The translations under genes and the position numbers were made by a program. Source: an uncultured Bacteroidales bacterium (lineage in GTDB: Bacteria; Bacteroidota; Bacteroidia; Bacteroidales; UBA932). Taken from it: a DNA stretch of 64,000 nt. This document shows, in pieces, positions 62,875 through 64,000 of this stretch. The DNA lies in the NCBI GenBank assembly GCA_944326355.1, contig CALVDO010000014.1, forward strand, positions 1-64,000, in the 5' to 3' direction. The notes under the pieces were generated by a model. That model was not told the DNA's origin. It saw only the letters and a list, made by a program, of their open reading frames with translations, and made no database searches. How positions within the stretch are numbered: position 1 is the first letter of the stretch; every line of letters begins with the position of its first letter.

Positions 62875-64000
62875 ATGACAAATGCAAATATCACCAAAAT
62901 AATCGCGGCAGTGATTGCGACTTGCGCGATAACCGCTGTCGCGGAAATGACGGCTTCGGCCCACAACGACGCCGAATGGAGGGAAATCGACGGGGTGACC
63001 GTCCCGATTCCTCCGGCAGAACATCCGAGACTCTATGTCAGATCCTCAGACATTCCGGAGCTTAGGGAGCGACTTAAAGATCCGAGAGTTCAGAAGGTGG
63101 TGCAGAAGCTTGAGAAGCTCTCCGTTCCGAGGACTGCAGAGGAAGAGGCAGCCACGAAAGACCGGGGATTCCGCTACTACTTCGCCATGCGGGGCCTCAC
63201 CTCTGAAGTGCAGCTTCAGGCTCTGGACTACCTCGTGAACGGCGACAGGAAACAGGCGAGGAAGGCCATCACATCATTCCTCGACACGCTGAAAACCACA
63301 AATTTCGGCACGCAGCAGGATCTTTCGAGAGCCAGCGGAGTGATGCTGATGTGCGGAGCTATGATCTACGACTGGTGCTACGACCAGATGAAGGACAGCG
63401 AGAAACAGGCATATATCAAGGAGTTCGTGCGCATAGCGGAGACGATGGAATGCGGCTATCCGCCGAAGGACTCCGAGCCTATCGCCGGACATTCGTCCGA
63501 ATGGATGGTGCTCAGAGACATGCTCTCCGCAGGAATCGCGATCTATGACGAATATCCGGACATGTACAATCATGTCATCAGGATGCTCTTCAAAGACTAC
63601 ATTCCCGTCAGGAACTTCATATATTCCGGCCACAACTACCATCAGGGCACGAGCTACGCCAATGTGAGATTCATCAACGACCTCATGTCGCTGTGGATTC
63701 TCGACAGGATGGGCGCAGGCGGAGTGTACAACCCTGCCCAGCAGTTCGTCCTCTACGACTTCATCTACAGAAGACGTCCTGACGGACAGGTGCTTCCGGC
63801 CGGTGACGAGAATCCGGGCAGAAGAAAGTCACCCGCATCATACTCGCTGCCGGCGATGCTCGCTGGAAGCTATTACGGTGACGGCTATCTGGCATACGAA
63901 TTTGAGAGGACAAAAAAGGTCGAAAACCATTGTCTCATCTTCGAAATCCTCTGGAGAGACTTCGATCTTAAGCCTCTTTCTCCAGAGACTCTGCCGCTTA
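62869..64000 (+). CDS. Heparinase II-like lyase (PL15/PL21 type), partial
   Basis: The first 377 residues of a heparinase II/III-family lyase, cut by the window end. A signal peptide spans about 1-35 (cleavage near ASA). The toroid domain starts AEHPRLYVRSSDIPELRERL. Candidate catalytic residues are His208 and Glu211 in AGHSSEW and Tyr263 in NYHQGTSY. All are offset by six from His202, Glu205 and Tyr257 of Pedobacter heparinase II as I recall it, so they are well conserved. The beta-sandwich with the second His lies beyond the window. BT4652 (PL15) holds the equivalent place in B. theta. Start at 62869, with a second ATG two codons on. Confidence 0.87.
   Translation, partial: MKMTNANITKIIAAVIATCAITAVAEMTASAHNDAEWREIDGVTVPIPPAEHPRLYVRSSDIPELRERLKDPRVQKVVQKLEKLSVPRTAEEEAATKDRGFRYYFAMRGLTSEVQLQALDYLVNGDRKQARKAITSFLDTLKTTNFGTQQDLSRASGVMLMCGAMIYDWCYDQMKDSEKQAYIKEFVRIAETMECGYPPKDSEPIAGHSSEWMVLRDMLSAGIAIYDEYPDMYNHVIRMLFKDYIPVRNFIYSGHNYHQGTSYANVRFINDLMSLWILDRMGAGGVYNPAQQFVLYDFIYRRRPDGQVLPAGDENPGRRKSPASYSLPAMLAGSYYGDGYLAYEFERTKKVENHCLIFEILWRDFDLKPLSPETLPL

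Overview
The window is a high-GC (roughly 58-60% by eye) stretch of a Bacteroidota chromosome, most likely order Bacteroidales. The evidence is a SusC/SusD pair, a hybrid two-component regulator (HTCS), Bacteroides-type -7 promoter boxes (TAnnTTTG) in front of many genes, no Shine-Dalgarno sequences, and family variants I associate with this phylum (MurA with Asp instead of the fosfomycin-target Cys, 3-phosphoglycerate dehydrogenase with Lys instead of His, the ~677-residue urocanate hydratase). A Rikenellaceae/Alistipes-like host would suit the GC content, but that is a guess.

Layout. 1-720 is an AT-rich edge with one 47-codon ORF. 798-36758 is core genome: lptB and dnaX (-); an exported unknown protein, an M16 protease and an O-methyltransferase (+); a minus-strand run DUF308-dnaG-metG-murB-murA; fhs and a PHP phosphatase (+); recQ (-) and nhaA (+); an FKBP lipoprotein and a DUF3127 protein (+), meeting miaA and a pRiA4b ORF-3-like gene (-) at a bidirectional terminator; then a long plus-strand series yigZ-pyrB-pyrI-serC-serA-DUF1015-ftcD-hutU-hutH-hutI-ferritin, ended by a bidirectional terminator against a periplasmic thioredoxin. 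The hut block degrades histidine to glutamate and passes the one-carbon unit to tetrahydrofolate, the same pool that fhs feeds.

36917-64000 is a polysaccharide utilisation locus (PUL). Its gene content closely follows the heparin/heparan-sulfate PUL of Bacteroides thetaiotaomicron (BT4652-BT4663, recalled): HTCS sensor; a minus-strand operon of surface PL12 lyase, DUF4958-type glycan-binding protein, SusC and SusD; and a divergent plus-strand operon of GH88 unsaturated glucuronyl hydrolase, a GH95-like (alpha/alpha)6 enzyme, periplasmic PL12 heparan lyase, an S-type sulfatase, a Tat-exported DUF3604/PHP protein, a ROK sugar kinase, a second sulfatase, and a heparinase II-like lyase cut by the window end. 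The inferred route is surface cleavage, SusCD import, periplasmic depolymerisation and desulfation, and cytoplasmic sugar phosphorylation. The 364-bp divergent control region holds three TATCAATTTTG direct repeats spaced 20 and 21 bp, the best candidate HTCS operator.

The parts least explained by current knowledge are the GH95-like enzyme (apparent Asp-to-Glu change at the catalytic base) and the DUF3604 protein inside a heparan-sulfate locus. A second unusual pattern is a series of short tandem duplications (6-29 bp) sitting at or just before start codons. A decayed TIR-domain gene lies between the HTCS gene and susD. No tRNA, rRNA, insertion sequence or CRISPR array was seen.
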